NCBI GenBank assembly: GCA_026120035.1
Contig: JALRME010000018.1
Location: forward strand, 806,001-870,000
Source of the DNA: Coleophoma eucalyptorum
Taxonomy: Eukaryota > Ascomycota > Leotiomycetes > Helotiales > Dermateaceae
Length of the DNA: 64,000 nucleotides
Reading direction: 5' to 3'
Part shown: positions 46,215 through 58,542 of the stretch, in pieces
Layout: the number at the start of each line of letters is the position of its first letter
How positions within the stretch are numbered: position 1 is the stretch's first letter
Notes under the pieces: generated by a model
The model's database searches: none
Told to the model about the DNA's origin: nothing
The model's input: the letters and a program-made list of their open reading frames with translations, nothing else
Position numbers and translations under genes: made by a program

Positions 46215-47114
46215 GGTCATGGGAAGGAGTGTATTGGAGTTTCATTTTTTTTCGAAAGGCTCATTTTCGCGAGTCTTTTCATTTGGGAAGGTCAAGATTG
46301 AATTATGAATTACATGACGACATGATGCATAGGTATGGGACTGGGAATGGGAATGGATTTTGCTCGCACCAAGATTCTTGAGGTAAACATTGTAATAATT
46401 CTTCACAACAAACAAACAATTAAGCAAGCAATAATACCAACGGCTTCACACATCAACACTATCATCACATTCCATCAATAATCAGAATGTGATATTCTCC
46501 GCCCTTGACGCCATTCCCAATGACCAGCGCAATGGGCTTCTAGAACCGACAAGTGTCACTGCTTTCGATCTCGATCCGGATTAGTTCATATCCGTTCCCT
46601 CACGTTTTGGGGCTGTGACGGCTTGCGGGACCACAATTCCCACCCCGCCCGCTTCGACCGATTGCAATCAATCTCTTTAAGCCGAGCTTTGCCATCTCGC
46701 TGTGTTTGTAAACTCGTTAGGGACGGGATCCTTGGGCATGGGAACGGACCATGGACGAGAACGGGTTTGAGTCTTTTTTCTCTACCTGTGTTGCCTACAT
46801 TGATGTTCACTTCATGCTTACGTGTTTTGGTTCTCTTTGCTTACTTGGCTTACTTAGCTTCCTGGCGAAAGGCAAGGTAATTTGGGCTTTACGAAATAGA
46901 TTGGTTAGTACTTCGTAGCAGGGCTGGGAATTGGTCGTGTGATGCGGGGGTAATATGAGGAGGTGGTGGTTTGATCTCACGGTCGTCATCCATGATAAAC
47001 ATTACGTTATCACCAGCCAACGGACTTGACAAAAGACGAGATCTATAATGACCGATACCAGCTACGGAAATACTTGTCCATAAACTCAATTTTCCCCGTC
47101 ACCTGAGTCTTCTT
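46215..47114. other. Intergenic region downstream of methylcitrate synthase
   Basis: Short frames only, each below 90 codons, on both strands. No recognisable element. Confidence 0.55.
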
Positions 47115-48720
47115 TCAAATGCTCTCAGCTTGTTTCAGCAGCCCCTCTAAGTTGATACTCTTCGGTCTCTCGATTGGTAAACCGAGAGCTCGGTCCCAGA
47201 TCAACTGTGCTAGAGGTCCCAGCCCTCTGCTAACTCCAAAGGTAGCAGTGTAGTACAGCGTCTCGTGAAATCCATAGTGATGGAAGAGAACTCCTGATGA
47301 GGAATCCACATTTGGATAAGGGTTTTTGGTCTTGCCATGCTCCTTGAGGACCTCTGGGGCAATCTCACTGTTCTTCTTGACCAGCTGGAAGACTGGGTCT
47401 TTTGCGATTTCGGGTCGTGATGATGCATAGTCCATAAGAGCTTCAAATCGTGGGTCGGGCTTGCGAAGAACGGCATGGCCATAACCAGGAACCTAAATAT
47501 GTTAGAATGGAAACAATATAGCAGACTGGTACGTACCACTCGGCCAGACTTGAGAGTGGACCATAAGTATTCCGATACGTCCTTGTCCGAAAAGCTAGTG
47601 CCGACATGTTCTTGCATTTGTAGAATCCATCGGAGGACCTCTTGTGCAGCAAGACTACTTTGATTAGCACAGCGTGGAGGGCAATTGGTGTCACCTACCC
47701 ATGAAGTGGCCCTGCTAGACCTTGCAGACCAGCACTGTAACTCAAAAACGGATCGCTCAAGGCACTGCCTACTAAATGTGTGGTATGGGCAGAGACATTG
47801 CCTCCCTCATGATCGCCATGTAGTGCAAGATACAATCTCAGCAGGTCCTGGAAATTTTCATTCTTCTTTCCACCCTTACCGAGCATAGCTGCAAAGTTGT
47901 AAGACCAATCTTGTTCCAGATCAACTTCTTCTGGAAGAGCTCCGCCACCTCTGTATGAATTTTGGTAGATCTTTGCAGCAATAGTTGGGAGCTTAGCGAG
48001 AAGAGAAATACTGTCATCGAAGGTTGGCTCCCAGTAATCAGCCTTGTTAATCCCCTTCTCGTAAGCTTTGGCAAATTTGGATGTATGAGAAAGCGCGGAG
48101 ACAGCAATTGCAAATTGGGTCATAGGGTGGAGATCGGTGGGGAAACTATCAAGCATCTTGGTAACAAACTCAGGAAGTTGAGCTTGCTCTGCAAGTTCAC
48201 GAGAAAACTTCCGGACTTGACTTGTGGATGGGACTTCGCCGGTGAGAAGTAGCCAAAACATAGCTTCTGGAAGCATTTCTGTTCCTGAAGTTCCCTTTGG
48301 AAGCTCCTTCTGACAGTCTTTAATTGTGCGGCCGTGGAATCGGATGCCCTCATTAGCATCAAGAACGGAACCTTCCCAGACCATTGCCTTCAATCCTCTA
48401 CAATTTGTTAGTCGGCCACTGGTATATGTTGTCGGAACATTTACCTCATTCCACCAATCGTGTTCTCCACTTTGACTTCTCCAATGACCTTTCCACCCAG
48501 TGCCTTCACTTTCTTGAGTAATTCTCGTTTGGCAGGAATGCATTCTTTGAAGGTGGTTTTGAGATCAGGCTCGGAGGTTGAATAGCTTCGATAGGCAGGG
48601 ACAAGTGGACGAATTGATACAGGCTATATCGACATTAGCATTGAAATACTATGAACAGAATCCAATTCTCACCCTGACCGCCCTCAGCGCCTGTGAAGCA
48701 GATCTTGCGTTCATTGCCAT
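47115..48720 (-). CDS. mcsA: 2-Methylcitrate synthase, mitochondrial
   Basis: Five exons (48720-48673, 48623-48445, 48397-47699, 47654-47537, 47492-47115) close to 473 residues. The protein condenses propionyl-CoA with oxaloacetate to 2-methylcitrate in the methylcitrate cycle. Residues 1-32 are a basic, Ser/Ala-rich mitochondrial presequence ending near [12 protein letters not shown]. Citrate-synthase-fold blocks follow: [42 protein letters not shown], the catalytic His in [43 protein letters not shown] with the second His, and the catalytic Asp in [11 protein letters not shown]. The [10 protein letters not shown] and [13 protein letters not shown] ends match fungal methylcitrate synthases better than citrate synthases as I recall them, and the divergent methylisocitrate lyase supports this. 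Plain citrate synthase is the alternative. Confidence 0.9.
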
Positions 48721-49278
48721 ATTGAAAGTCCAAGTGGGGTGAATGGCGGGGTACGAAAGTCTGGGGAAGCAGTATATCTGCTAAGTCGAAAATTGGAAAG
48801 AAAGATCCAGGTGAAACTGTTTATATACTGTTTAACGAAGCTTGAGGCTGAAATCCGAGAGCGGATGTTGCGGTGAGGTATATGGTTATCCTCGGGTGGT
48901 TGCATGTTGAGCAGCTCATGCCATGCCCAGGCAGTTGGGGAATAAGCAGCAGGAGCTCCCTTCCTTGAACCGAGGTGATCCGGAGTCGGCTAATACATGC
49001 CCTGCGAAAATCGCAATCCCGGGGATTCATCCAATCATAAACAGGTAAATACTGCCATTTCTAGCCAATCAATTTACTTTTTGTCGTCATACCGAGAGGG
49101 GCCGTTGTTCCCAAACCTTCCGGCTTTCCTCTCCGCATTTTCTAGAGCTTGAGACGTCCATGCCGATGACCGGTCAAGAATCATAGCAGCTAAGTACTGC
49201 TTGATCAGCACGCGAGGCGAGGCTGAATGAATATATATCTGCCTTGTTTCTTTCTCATCCGCATATAAACACGCAATC
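48721..49278. promoter_or_regulatory. Shared bidirectional promoter of mcsA and mclA
   Basis: 558 bases separate the two ATGs. TATA-like boxes serve both sides: TATATAAA on the minus strand at 48828-48821 and TATATAT on the plus strand at 49232-49238. Three hexamers fitting the CreA consensus SYGGRG occur at 48734-48739 (GTGGGG), 48746-48751 (GCGGGG) and 48761-48766 (CTGGGG), close to the mcsA start. Short degenerate sites arise often by chance, so carbon catabolite control is inference, although it fits the known glucose repression of propionate metabolism in fungi. Confidence 0.5.
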
Positions 49279-51119
49279 ATGCTGCGAACGATAGCCTCCA
49301 CAGTCCCAAGGCGAGTGGCGACTATAAGACCTGCGCATGTCTTCATTCTTCGCACCTTCTCTGCCACTGCACAAAGCATGTCCACCTTGAAGCCTCTGGA
49401 ATATCCTGTCACATCCGCTCTTCCCACCGATTCCTTCCAGCTGCTGGCAGAAGCTGAAAAGGCCGGCGCAGCAGAAGATGCACTCTATGACCAACAATTG
49501 AAAGATGTAGAGGCATGGTGGGCAAGTCCTCGATACGAAGGGATCAAAAGACCCTATTCTGTCGCAGATGTGGTCTCGAAAAGAGGCAGCCAAATGCAAT
49601 CTTATCCAAGTTCTGTTATGGCTAGGAAGTTGTTCAATCTGATCAAGGAGAGGGAGGCCGCTGGGCAGCCAATACATACGAGTGAGTATCACCACCTTGG
49701 GTACCTCATTCTGTACTAATTAAATTAGTGGGAGCAATTGATCCTGTACAGATGACACAACAGGCCGCAAATCAAGAAGTTCTGTATATCTCTGGCTGGG
49801 CGTGTTCCTCGGTTCTTACGACCACGAATGAAGTCTCTCCAGACTTCGGTGATTATCCTTACAATACAGTACCGAATCAAGTCCAGCGATTATCAAAAGC
49901 GCAATCCATGCATGATCGGAGACAATGGGATGCAAGAAGGAAACTTTCACCAGCAGAACGCGCAAAATTACCTTATACAGATTACCTCAGACCAATAATT
50001 GCAGATGGAGATACTGGACATGGCGGGCTTTCAGCCGTATTGAAATTGGCCAAACTCTTTGCAGAGAATGGAGCTGCAGCCGTTCACTTTGAAGATCAAC
50101 TACATGGTGGAAAGAAGTGTGGTCATCTTGCTGGGAAGGTGCTTGTACCCGTTGGAGAACACATCAATCGTCTGGTTGCTGCTCGCTTCCAGTGGGATGT
50201 TATGGGTTCCGAGAACTTGGTCATTGCACGAACAGACTCAGAGAGTGGGAAGCTTCTGAGCAGTGCCATTGATGTTAGGGACCACGAATTCATCCTTGGG
50301 GTAGCAGACGAAGGAGTTGAACCACTGGCAGAGACACTCCAGGCTATGGAGTTGTCGGGCGCTACGGGATCCGAGATCGACATTTTCGAGGCAGATTGGG
50401 TTAAGAAAACACCTCTAATGTCTTGTGATGAAGCTGTAGTAAAGCAATTCAAAGAGCGCGGTGTCGAACAATCAAAAATCGACAAGTATCTTGAAGCAAC
50501 ATCTATGAATAGAGATATGTCTATCATAAAGCGAAAACAACTCGCTAGCACATTTACAGACAAGCCTATTCACTTCGACATCGATATTCCTCGCACTAGA
50601 GAAGGTTTCTATCACTACCGTTCAGGTATGACCGCTGCCACGAAACGTGCAATGGAATACGCTCCATATGCCGATCTCCTTTGGGTTGAGACTGGTGATC
50701 CAAATGTTGCAAATGCAGCACAATTCGCGGGAGAAATTCGAGAAAAGTATCCAGGCAAGGGACTTGTTTACAACCTCTCGCCTTCCTTCAATTGGATGGG
50801 CCATGGCTTCAACGAGGAAACTCTCAAATCCTTCATCTGGGATATCGCTAAGCATGGATTTGTAATCCAGCTTATCTCACTCGCGGGGTTGCATTCCACA
50901 GCGCTTATAAGCAATGAGTTGTCGAAGAGGTTCAAGGAAGATGGTATGAAGGCATATGTGGAACTTGTACAAAGGCGAGAAAAGGAGCTGGGAGTTGATG
51001 TACTTACACATCAGAAATGGTCTGGGGCACAGTACATTGATGGCATCCTAGGAGCCATTCAGAGTGGAAGTTCTAACAGCAAGAGCATGGGGGAAGGAAA
51101 TACCGAGGGGCAATTCTAG
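49279..51119 (+). CDS. mclA: 2-Methylisocitrate lyase, mitochondrial
   Basis: Two exons (49279-49681, 49729-51119) give 597 residues. The enzyme splits 2-methylisocitrate into pyruvate and succinate. Residues 1-35 ([29 protein letters not shown]) are a typical mitochondrial presequence; glyoxysomal isocitrate lyase lacks one and ends in a peroxisomal signal, which is absent here (end EGQF). Lyase landmarks include [21 protein letters not shown], the catalytic loop GGKKCGHL with Cys265, and [18 protein letters not shown] replaces the KKCGHM of classical isocitrate lyase, in keeping with methylisocitrate lyases. Divergent transcription from the mcsA promoter supports the assignment. Isocitrate lyase is the alternative. 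Confidence 0.9.
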
Positions 51120-53021
51120 ATCCCGCACATGCATAAAGGTAACTTGTAGGATGGGAAATTTCGTATGCAACAACTACCATGTACGTATCTATTATAAGAC
51201 GTGGCTTTCCCCATCCCAATTTCCACACTATTTAGCCCTGAGCCATGACCGCGTAGATCAGCCAGCGCTAGGCAGGAGCCTAGCATGGCTAGTGTACTAC
51301 TCTGGCCGTGTGGTATCTCTGAACGACCCTGAACATAGCCAGATCACCAAGAGCAGTCCAGCGGGTAGACAGAAAGATAGAATCGTACAAGTAGTTGAAG
51401 TATTGCGAACGCCTCGGAGATATTGAGTGCTTTGGGAGGAACTAGAAGCGGCCGGTACAGTCAATCTGAGTAGCACTTTAATGTTCCGGACTTGGCACCC
51501 ACGACGGAGCCTGCAGTCTTAACTCGTGTTTAAACTGTAGACAATGGAACCAAAGAAAAGATCCTTAGGCTTCCTTCTCAGCCCCGCTGGCAAAAAGATC
51601 CAGACTTGTTGCAAAAAGAGAAACAAAAGAAACGAGCCAGCTAACCCCACTCCAGCCGGGAGAGGTCAAAACAAGGCTTGCTGCAAATACATGGATCTCA
51701 GCTACGGGTTTTAAGCTTCTGTGGCGCCCATTTCGAGAGAAAACGTGCTCTGGTCGAACTTCCAATCCCCTTCTGTCGGTCCAACAAGATATTAAGCTAA
51801 TACACAACAGAACTTGGAATACTTTGACGACAGGAATGGAGCGCGAGATGTGGGGATCAACACAGGGGACTTAAGTTAAGCTTGAGCCTATTTTCCCGAT
51901 GTCTATCTCTTTCTCGTGTCCAACGAGCATTCATTTGACAGCTTACTGTGCCACTATTCATGCCTTCAGGTTTTTGGAAACAAAGAAACCCAAGATAGAG
52001 ATCATATAATCGCACAAGAACTTCTCATGGCTCATCGAGCCACTCCGCACTTTGCTATTTTAACCGGCTGTTCAATATCCTGGCAGGAACGCCTCCATGT
52101 GCCTGGACAACGTGCAAGGGGGTTTTCTAATGAGGCCCAGATCGTGATGATGGTAGCCTGAACCGGGGGGGGGGGATTGGCTGGCTACCTTTGTCTACGC
52201 GCGAGCCGTTCCCTTCGCCTAAGGTTGCAGGACCAACATAGGGTTGCTGGTGATAGATAAGCCAAGAAAGATTGCAGCTACAGAAGTTTAGAACTGCTAG
52301 TTTAGACGGGGGGACAAAAGCGGACATCGGCTGCCTGGGGTAGGCCGATGCAGAGGTTGGACTTACTCGTTCCTCGTTAGTGGTCAAGACCGTGTGTCTC
52401 AAGCGAACTCGACCGCCAGCTATTGGATTTTGGCCACAGTCAACTCCGATTATTAATATCCAGGGACCTTTTAAGGCCGGGTAGACCACAATGGTAGTAG
52501 TCCAGGACGACCTTTTCCTGCCAAGGCTGGCGGACACTTTCGATGAGTCCGGGCAGCCAATCACCTTTCCTCTGTTTCCTTGCCCCTGGCTAGAACTCCT
52601 AAAGCAGAGACTCTTATTCTGCCACAACTTCAAGCTTCTCCATGCCAAGATCAATTATTCCAGGTCAGCTCAGCCTCAGCCCCAAAAGAAGGAAGTTGGT
52701 GCCCATCTACTACCCCGGGATGAACGCCTCCGCCATTCTACACCAATCTTGGTGTCGCAGAAGGTCACTAGGTGATTATGGTCGACGTTGGATCGTATCT
52801 TCCAGGGACCAGAGCTCCAAGCTCCCTTGCCTGGAGCCCCAAGGAACCCGATTGTTCCATTGGGGTGTGCCTTAGAGCATTTCGATGCTACAGCTCGAAA
52901 CCTTACGGAGAATATTCTCGAGAATTTCCCATAAGTAGGTTGATGGTTCCCAAGTTTTTACAAAGCATCATCACAGTCTCTCATTTGAGATTTGACTAAC
53001 ATATAGATATCATCGGAAAAC
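51120..53021. other. 1.9 kb intergenic region
   Basis: No supported gene. The longest frame (175 codons, minus, 52127-52654) has random-looking composition and is overlapped by two plus frames. A run of eleven G occurs at 52165-52175. The last part must hold the promoter of the WSC-domain gene. Confidence 0.5.
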
Positions 53022-56000
53022 ATGTTGTCCCGTACATTCATTTATTATTTCTTGCTGGCCCTTTTGCCAGCACTGGCGAGGGCCTTGGGAGCAACCGACG
53101 AAATTCAAGATGCGGATCCTGCTCAGTCTGGTTATCTGGACAACCATAACATGCACCCTGCAACTGTAGGATCTTCAATCTTTGGTATATTGTGGAAGAA
53201 TACCTATGGAGCCAAGGAAAAGTGGTACGCCAAGTAAGTATATCCCATCCATCGTTCTCTTGATGATCCCTACTGATTGATAGACCACTTGTGTACACAC
53301 CCCTCGGCGGTGCGAAAACCCAGCTTGTATTCCTTGCCAGTGCTATGAACGTCATTCGAACCCTCGATGCTGTTAATGGAACCTTATTGAACCAACGCAC
53401 TGTGCAACCTCCCTTCTTGCAGTCTGATATTGGGTAAGTCTGCAGACCAAAGTATCTGGCATTTACTAACATAGATAAGATGCACTGATATTCCTGATTA
53501 CATTGGTATCATCGGAACCCCAATCATTGATCCAGCCACAGACACTGTCTACTTCTTCTCTAAGGGCTATGTGGGTGGTGCTTCAAGTGGTGGTGTTGGA
53601 AATGGTAGGAACTTCATTCTTAAGTCCTTTTGGTCCCCTTTCTGACTTCAATAAGGAATCTACCAATTGTATGCTGTCGACATCAACACCTTGAACGATA
53701 GACCTGGCTTCCCCGTCCTGATCGACGGTCATAGTGCGGATAACGATCCAACAAGGTATGCTCTCTGTCCTCCATGCGATGAACTTGCTAACAGGTCAGA
53801 TACTTCATTGGTGGCACTGTTCTACAACGTCCCTCGCTTACGCTCATCAACGGTGCGGTGATTGGTGGTTTTGGAGGTCACTGCGATCTTTTCAACTACA
53901 CTGGACTGCTAGTTGCTGTCAGCACCACGCCGAACGTAGGAGTAGTTAGCATGTTCGCTATGGAATCCAGTCCCGGAGCGCCCACTCCACAACCTCTTGA
54001 CATCCAAACACAGAACGGAGGCAAGGCTGGCATCTGGCAAGCTGGTATGGGTTTAGCTACGGATAAATCTCGATTTTTTCTTGCAACTGGGTAAGCTATA
54101 TCATTCGATTTCGTCTTTGGGTGATTGCTAATGTGAAGAAAGAAACGGTCAAGGTCATGCAAATGGCGATGTAGCAGCAAGCGGTAGAACTCCTTTGAGC
54201 ACTCTAGATGAGGTAGTTGCAAATATGGGAGTTTCTTCTACGGGTAAGATTACTCTGACAGATTACTTCGAGCCGCACGAGTACGTCTCCATGGATGCCG
54301 GTGATCGCGATCTCGGATCTGGTGGAGTTGCTATCCTAGACCCTACTACCTTTTCAGGCACAGGCGTCTCGCGTATGGCAGTCACCATTGGCAAGAACGC
54401 CAAAGCGTACATTATGAACGCGAACAACCTTGGTGGCTTTAAGCAAGGCTCAGGTGGAGGCGACAACATTGTTCAGACCATTACAGCTTGTGGATCTGTG
54501 TTCGGTGGGGCTGGAAGTTATCCTCTCGAATCAGGCTTTATCTACTTCACACCCGTTGGATGCCCAACAGTTGCTTACAAGTTTGGTCTGGATACCAATG
54601 GAGCTCCTCTCTTTACCCTAGTCGGAACCTCAGCAGGTGAGTAGACACTTTCAGGCCTCCTTCTTGAAATGTTTTAGGCTAATTTTTGTCTTTCTGAAGC
54701 AAACGGAGCTGGAAGAGTCGGCATTGGTCCTCCAACAGTCACAACATATAAAGGACAAGCTGGCACTGGAATTGTATGGATTGCGGATCCAAATGCTGGC
54801 TTGGTTGCATACAACGCTGTACCAGTTAACGGCGTATTGACTCCCATTTCTATTCCACCCACTGGAGGGCTAAACAAGTTCCAACGACCAGCATTTGGCG
54901 ACGGTCGCTTATATGTCACGGACACCAATGGCAATGTCATTTGCATGGGTTCTCCTGTTGCCCTGCCGCTTTCATGCTCACAACCTGTAGCTTTCGGTGA
55001 TGTAGCTATTGGATCTACTTCAACACAGACAGTTAACTGTACCGCAAATATCGACATCACCAGTATCAACGGTTGTACCACCTCTGACGGCACATTCCAG
55101 TGCGCAAATTCTTCTCTACCCCATGGATTTGTGGCGAAAGGAACCTCGTTCAACTTCTCTGTGGTCTGGAACCTGACACAATCATCTATCAACGATGCCC
55201 AGAACGCCTCCTTTGGAAAGGTTTCTCCTGGTGTGGCATCGGCGAGTCTCAACATCTACACTACCAACGCGGTTGCAAAATTTAGCAATTTGTTGCCAAT
55301 TTCACTCTCTGGTACAACTGTTAGCAAAGGCCCCTTCCTCAGCATTTCGCCTCCAGAAGTCGACCTAGGAGGTATAGTGGTTGGAAGCGCATCAGCAGAC
55401 TCAGGGCTTACAGCCGCTGTTATTATTGCGAATATTGGGGCCCAGCCTATGACATTTACCGGGCTTGCCTGGACCGACAGTGTCGACACTGAAGACGGAC
55501 CTATCGAATACACGAATATCACCAATGGCGACCTTGGAGGTGGCTTTACCTCATCTGACTTACCAGGCGTTCAAAGTACTTTGGCTAGCGGCGCTTCCAT
55601 TACCATTCCAATCAAGTTCCTTGCTTCGACTACCGGTGCTTTCTCTACATTCTTGCAGTTTTGGACCACTGGAGGCAGCGGATACGTCCTTCTCACCGGT
55701 AGTGCATCCACAGCGCCCATTGCCAACATATCCATATCTACTAACGAAGGCGGATGGGACTATTCCGAGCCTGTCATCATGGATTTTGGCAATGTCCTTG
55801 CGGGAACGACGGTTACTGAAAACATCCAAATCTGTAACCAAGGTGGTAGCGCTCTTATGGTCACCAAGTCCAAGCCACCCGGACAACAGGAACTTCTTGC
55901 TCCTAACTCTGGTGTTGATCTTCACGAAGCTCAAACAATTGATGTCAATAGCTGTGCTCTCGGTGCCGTCTCAATCGTTGCGGCCCCGCTTGGTGTCAAT

Positions 56001-57838
56001 CGTTTTGATCATACAGTCTCCGATGTTTGGATCTTGAACACAGATGATATCACTTTTGGAGTTCATGATGTGCAGATCACTGCCAATATCAAGACCAAGC
56101 AAGTTGGACCTTTGTTGGCTAATGGCTCCGCAGAGTATCTCTATCTCGGATGCTACTTTGATGGTGGTGGAAGACAACTTACCAAAATGTTCAACATTGG
56201 AAGCACTAACGAGAATGGCCTCTGTCAGACGACTTGCTTCAATGCCGGATATATGTTTGCAGCAACAGAATACCATACAGAATGTTGGTGCGGGAACAAA
56301 CCCCCATCTGCAGCAAAGTTCACTGCCGATAGTCTCAAGAAGTGTGCTTTCTCCTGCCCAGGCGACGTTAGTCAAGCTTGCGGTGGCGATGGTACATTTA
56401 TGAGTATGTACTATGATCGTACCAAGTACGTGCCAGGGCCAGACTCCATTCCAGGATCATCATCGTCAAGCTCTTCATCTGTAGCATCTGCATCTTCTAC
56501 TGGAGCAAGCACCAACACTGCGTCGACCGGAACATCAACTGGAACAGTATCTGTTACATCGACTTCAACATCCTCGTCATCAACATCGACTGCGACAGGT
56601 CCAGCTATTGTACAATCAGCAGGTGGTTTCGCATATATTGGTTGCTACACAGAAGCCACGACTGGGAGAGCTCTATCAGCGAAAACTCTTGCTACCGATG
56701 CCATGACTATTGAGCTATGCGCTTCAACATGTGCTGGTTACACATACTTTGGTGTTGAGTATCATCGTGAGTGTTATTGTGGAAATAGTCTTGGTGCTGG
56801 AAGTAATGTGACCACATCTGGTTGCTCTATGCTTTGCACTGGAAACAGCTTAGAATATGTAAGTACTTGCATTCGTTCGATATACGGTTCATTGCTAATA
56901 GTTTGCAGTGTGGTGGTTCTAGCAGATTGCAGATGTATCTCGCTTCTGGATCCTCTTCCACGTCCAAGAGCTCAACTTCGACATCTATTGGGTCCACATC
57001 CAGCTCTAGCTTGTCTACCATAAGTGCCACTACTTCAACTGCGACAGCCAACACCTCTTCTTCGTCGTCGACCTCATCGTCAAGCTCAACATCAAGCTCA
57101 TCGTCATCAACCTCATCTTCTTCGTCATCTTCTTCATCTTCTTCGTCAAGTTCATCGTCAAGTGCTACTACTTCGACGACGACAGCCGATACCTCTTCTT
57201 CGTCGTCGACCTCATCGTCAAGCTCGTCATCATCAACCTCATCTTCTTCGTCATCTTCTTCCTCGAGCTCTTCCTTGTTGTCGTCTTCATCGTCAAGTTC
57301 ATCCCTACAGACTTCCACGAGCACTTCTACTACATCATCTTCTAATTCAGTACCATCGACTACCAGCACCACCAGCTCACCAACCAGCAGTCCGCCAACA
57401 ACACTTATGACAGCTACAACCACAAGCTCGTCTGTGACCGCTACTCTTGGATTCACATCTCTCGGCTGCTTTAGCGATCCAGCTAATGGACCTTTCACTG
57501 GACACAACATGCCAAAACTGTTCAGCAACGACTCCATGACACCTGAGCTCTGCATATCATCAGCCTTGGCCCGTCTTTCTGCCAAACCGGCCACCACCTA
57601 CGCATATGTTGGTGTGGAGTATGGCCGAGAGTGCTATGCTGCAACTGTTGCACCAACACCAGAACCTGCCTCGCTTACGGGCATCCGTGCATGCACGATA
57701 CCTTGTAAAGGAGATGCAAGTGGCGTCAAGAAGTGTGGTGGAGCAAACCAGTACAATCTGTACGCAGCTACTACAGCCACTATTCGTGGGACAGGAACAA
57801 CTGTGTGGAATTCCGCACCTGCCGTCAGTACTGTTTAA
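53022..57838 (+). CDS. Large secreted multidomain WSC protein with beta-propeller-like N-terminus
   Basis: Eight exons (53022-53233, 53284-53433, 53480-53604, 53656-53755, 53800-54090, 54143-54636, 54700-56858, 56909-57838) join to ~1486 residues. A signal peptide (MLSRTFIYYFLLALLPALARA) is followed by ~550 residues of repeated short strands with ALDAVNGTLL- and AVDINT-like turns, as in PQQ/beta-propeller proteins. Then come Ig-like modules of the ASH/choice-of-anchor kind (FGDVAIGSTSTQTVNC, VDLGGIVVGS, MDFGNVLAGTTVTENI). WSC domain 1 lies at ~938-1028 (YLGCYFDGG..CWCGN..ACGG), WSC 2 at ~1100-1185 (YIGCYTEATTGR..CYCGN) and a more diverged WSC 3 at ~1358-1470. Two Ser/Thr-rich, probably O-mannosylated linkers separate them. 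WSC domains bind carbohydrate in other proteins. No GPI signal or transmembrane helix at the C-terminus. Confidence 0.85.
57040..57320 (+). repeat. Serine-codon microsatellite in the WSC gene
   Basis: A low-complexity block of TCA, TCT, TCG and AGC codons (with ACx for Thr) encodes the long poly-Ser linker between WSC domains 2 and 3. Variants of cctcttcttcgtcgtcgacctcatcg appear at least twice (57053 and 57191), showing a longer duplicated unit of about 138 bases inside the tract. Such tracts vary in length between isolates. Confidence 0.85.
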
Positions 57839-58542
57839 TTTCCTTTTCTTCTTCTGTGTACATAAAATCTAGATAGACTTGGCATATAAATTATTTTACT
57901 TTTTACTTACCTCTAACCTCGCCTGCGTGATGCCTCCCTCGACTATGTGGTAGACGAAAATTAAGCGCAAGAGATACACAAAGCGACAAATGGCCGAGTG
58001 TCACTCTATTTCATTAATCTTCCAAGGAAAACCTGTATAAAGAACCCCCTGCAAATGCCGAAATCCAGGATCATGCGTATAGACAGACTCTGGTAGCCAC
58101 TAGAATTTTGTAGTGCATGGGATCGCTTTGCTGGTTCACATGCGACCTGATTACTGGAACATTCTCCGTGATTTAATTTGCCGTGCCTGACGTGACGAAC
58201 ATTCGACCAGCTACCTATGCTGTTACAGTCTGCAGTTCCGGTCCTTTGAATGGCTTATTATATAACTCAGCCTGTGTTCCTGGGGTTACGATTTTCTTTT
58301 TTTTCTCCTCGTGCTTCTCAGCTCATATTCCGATTGAATCATCATCGCTTTGCAAAGTGTATCTGACCTATCTCTCGTACCGTCCGATCTACGTCACCAT
58401 CCCTGACAGATCTTCACCCCCGCCAAATACCCCGCGATCCATTCTCTGCAAAAAAATCCAAAATTTCTCACAAGGACTCCACAACAACAACAGACCATTC
58501 TTCGCACTTTGCAGAAATACACAAAACAACACAAACCAAGCC
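57839..58542. other. Intergenic region and leader of the SRPBCC gene
   Basis: Contains a T-rich stretch (58290-58304), a possible TATA (TTATATAA, 58257-58264) and a C/A-rich leader before the ATG at 58543. An open frame runs through the leader (from 58183) into the gene but begins with non-conserved sequence. Confidence 0.5.

Noticed and set aside
47115..48720. Reading mcsA as ordinary mitochondrial citrate synthase
   Set aside because: N- and C-terminal blocks fit fungal methylcitrate synthase better and the divergent neighbour is a mitochondrial methylisocitrate lyase.
52127..52654. 175-codon minus-strand frame
   Set aside because: Random-looking composition, no motif, overlapped by two plus frames and ending at a poly-G tract.
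56827..57597. 256-codon acidic minus-strand frame
   Set aside because: It is the antisense of the Ser-codon repeat, which by composition yields long Asp/Glu runs.
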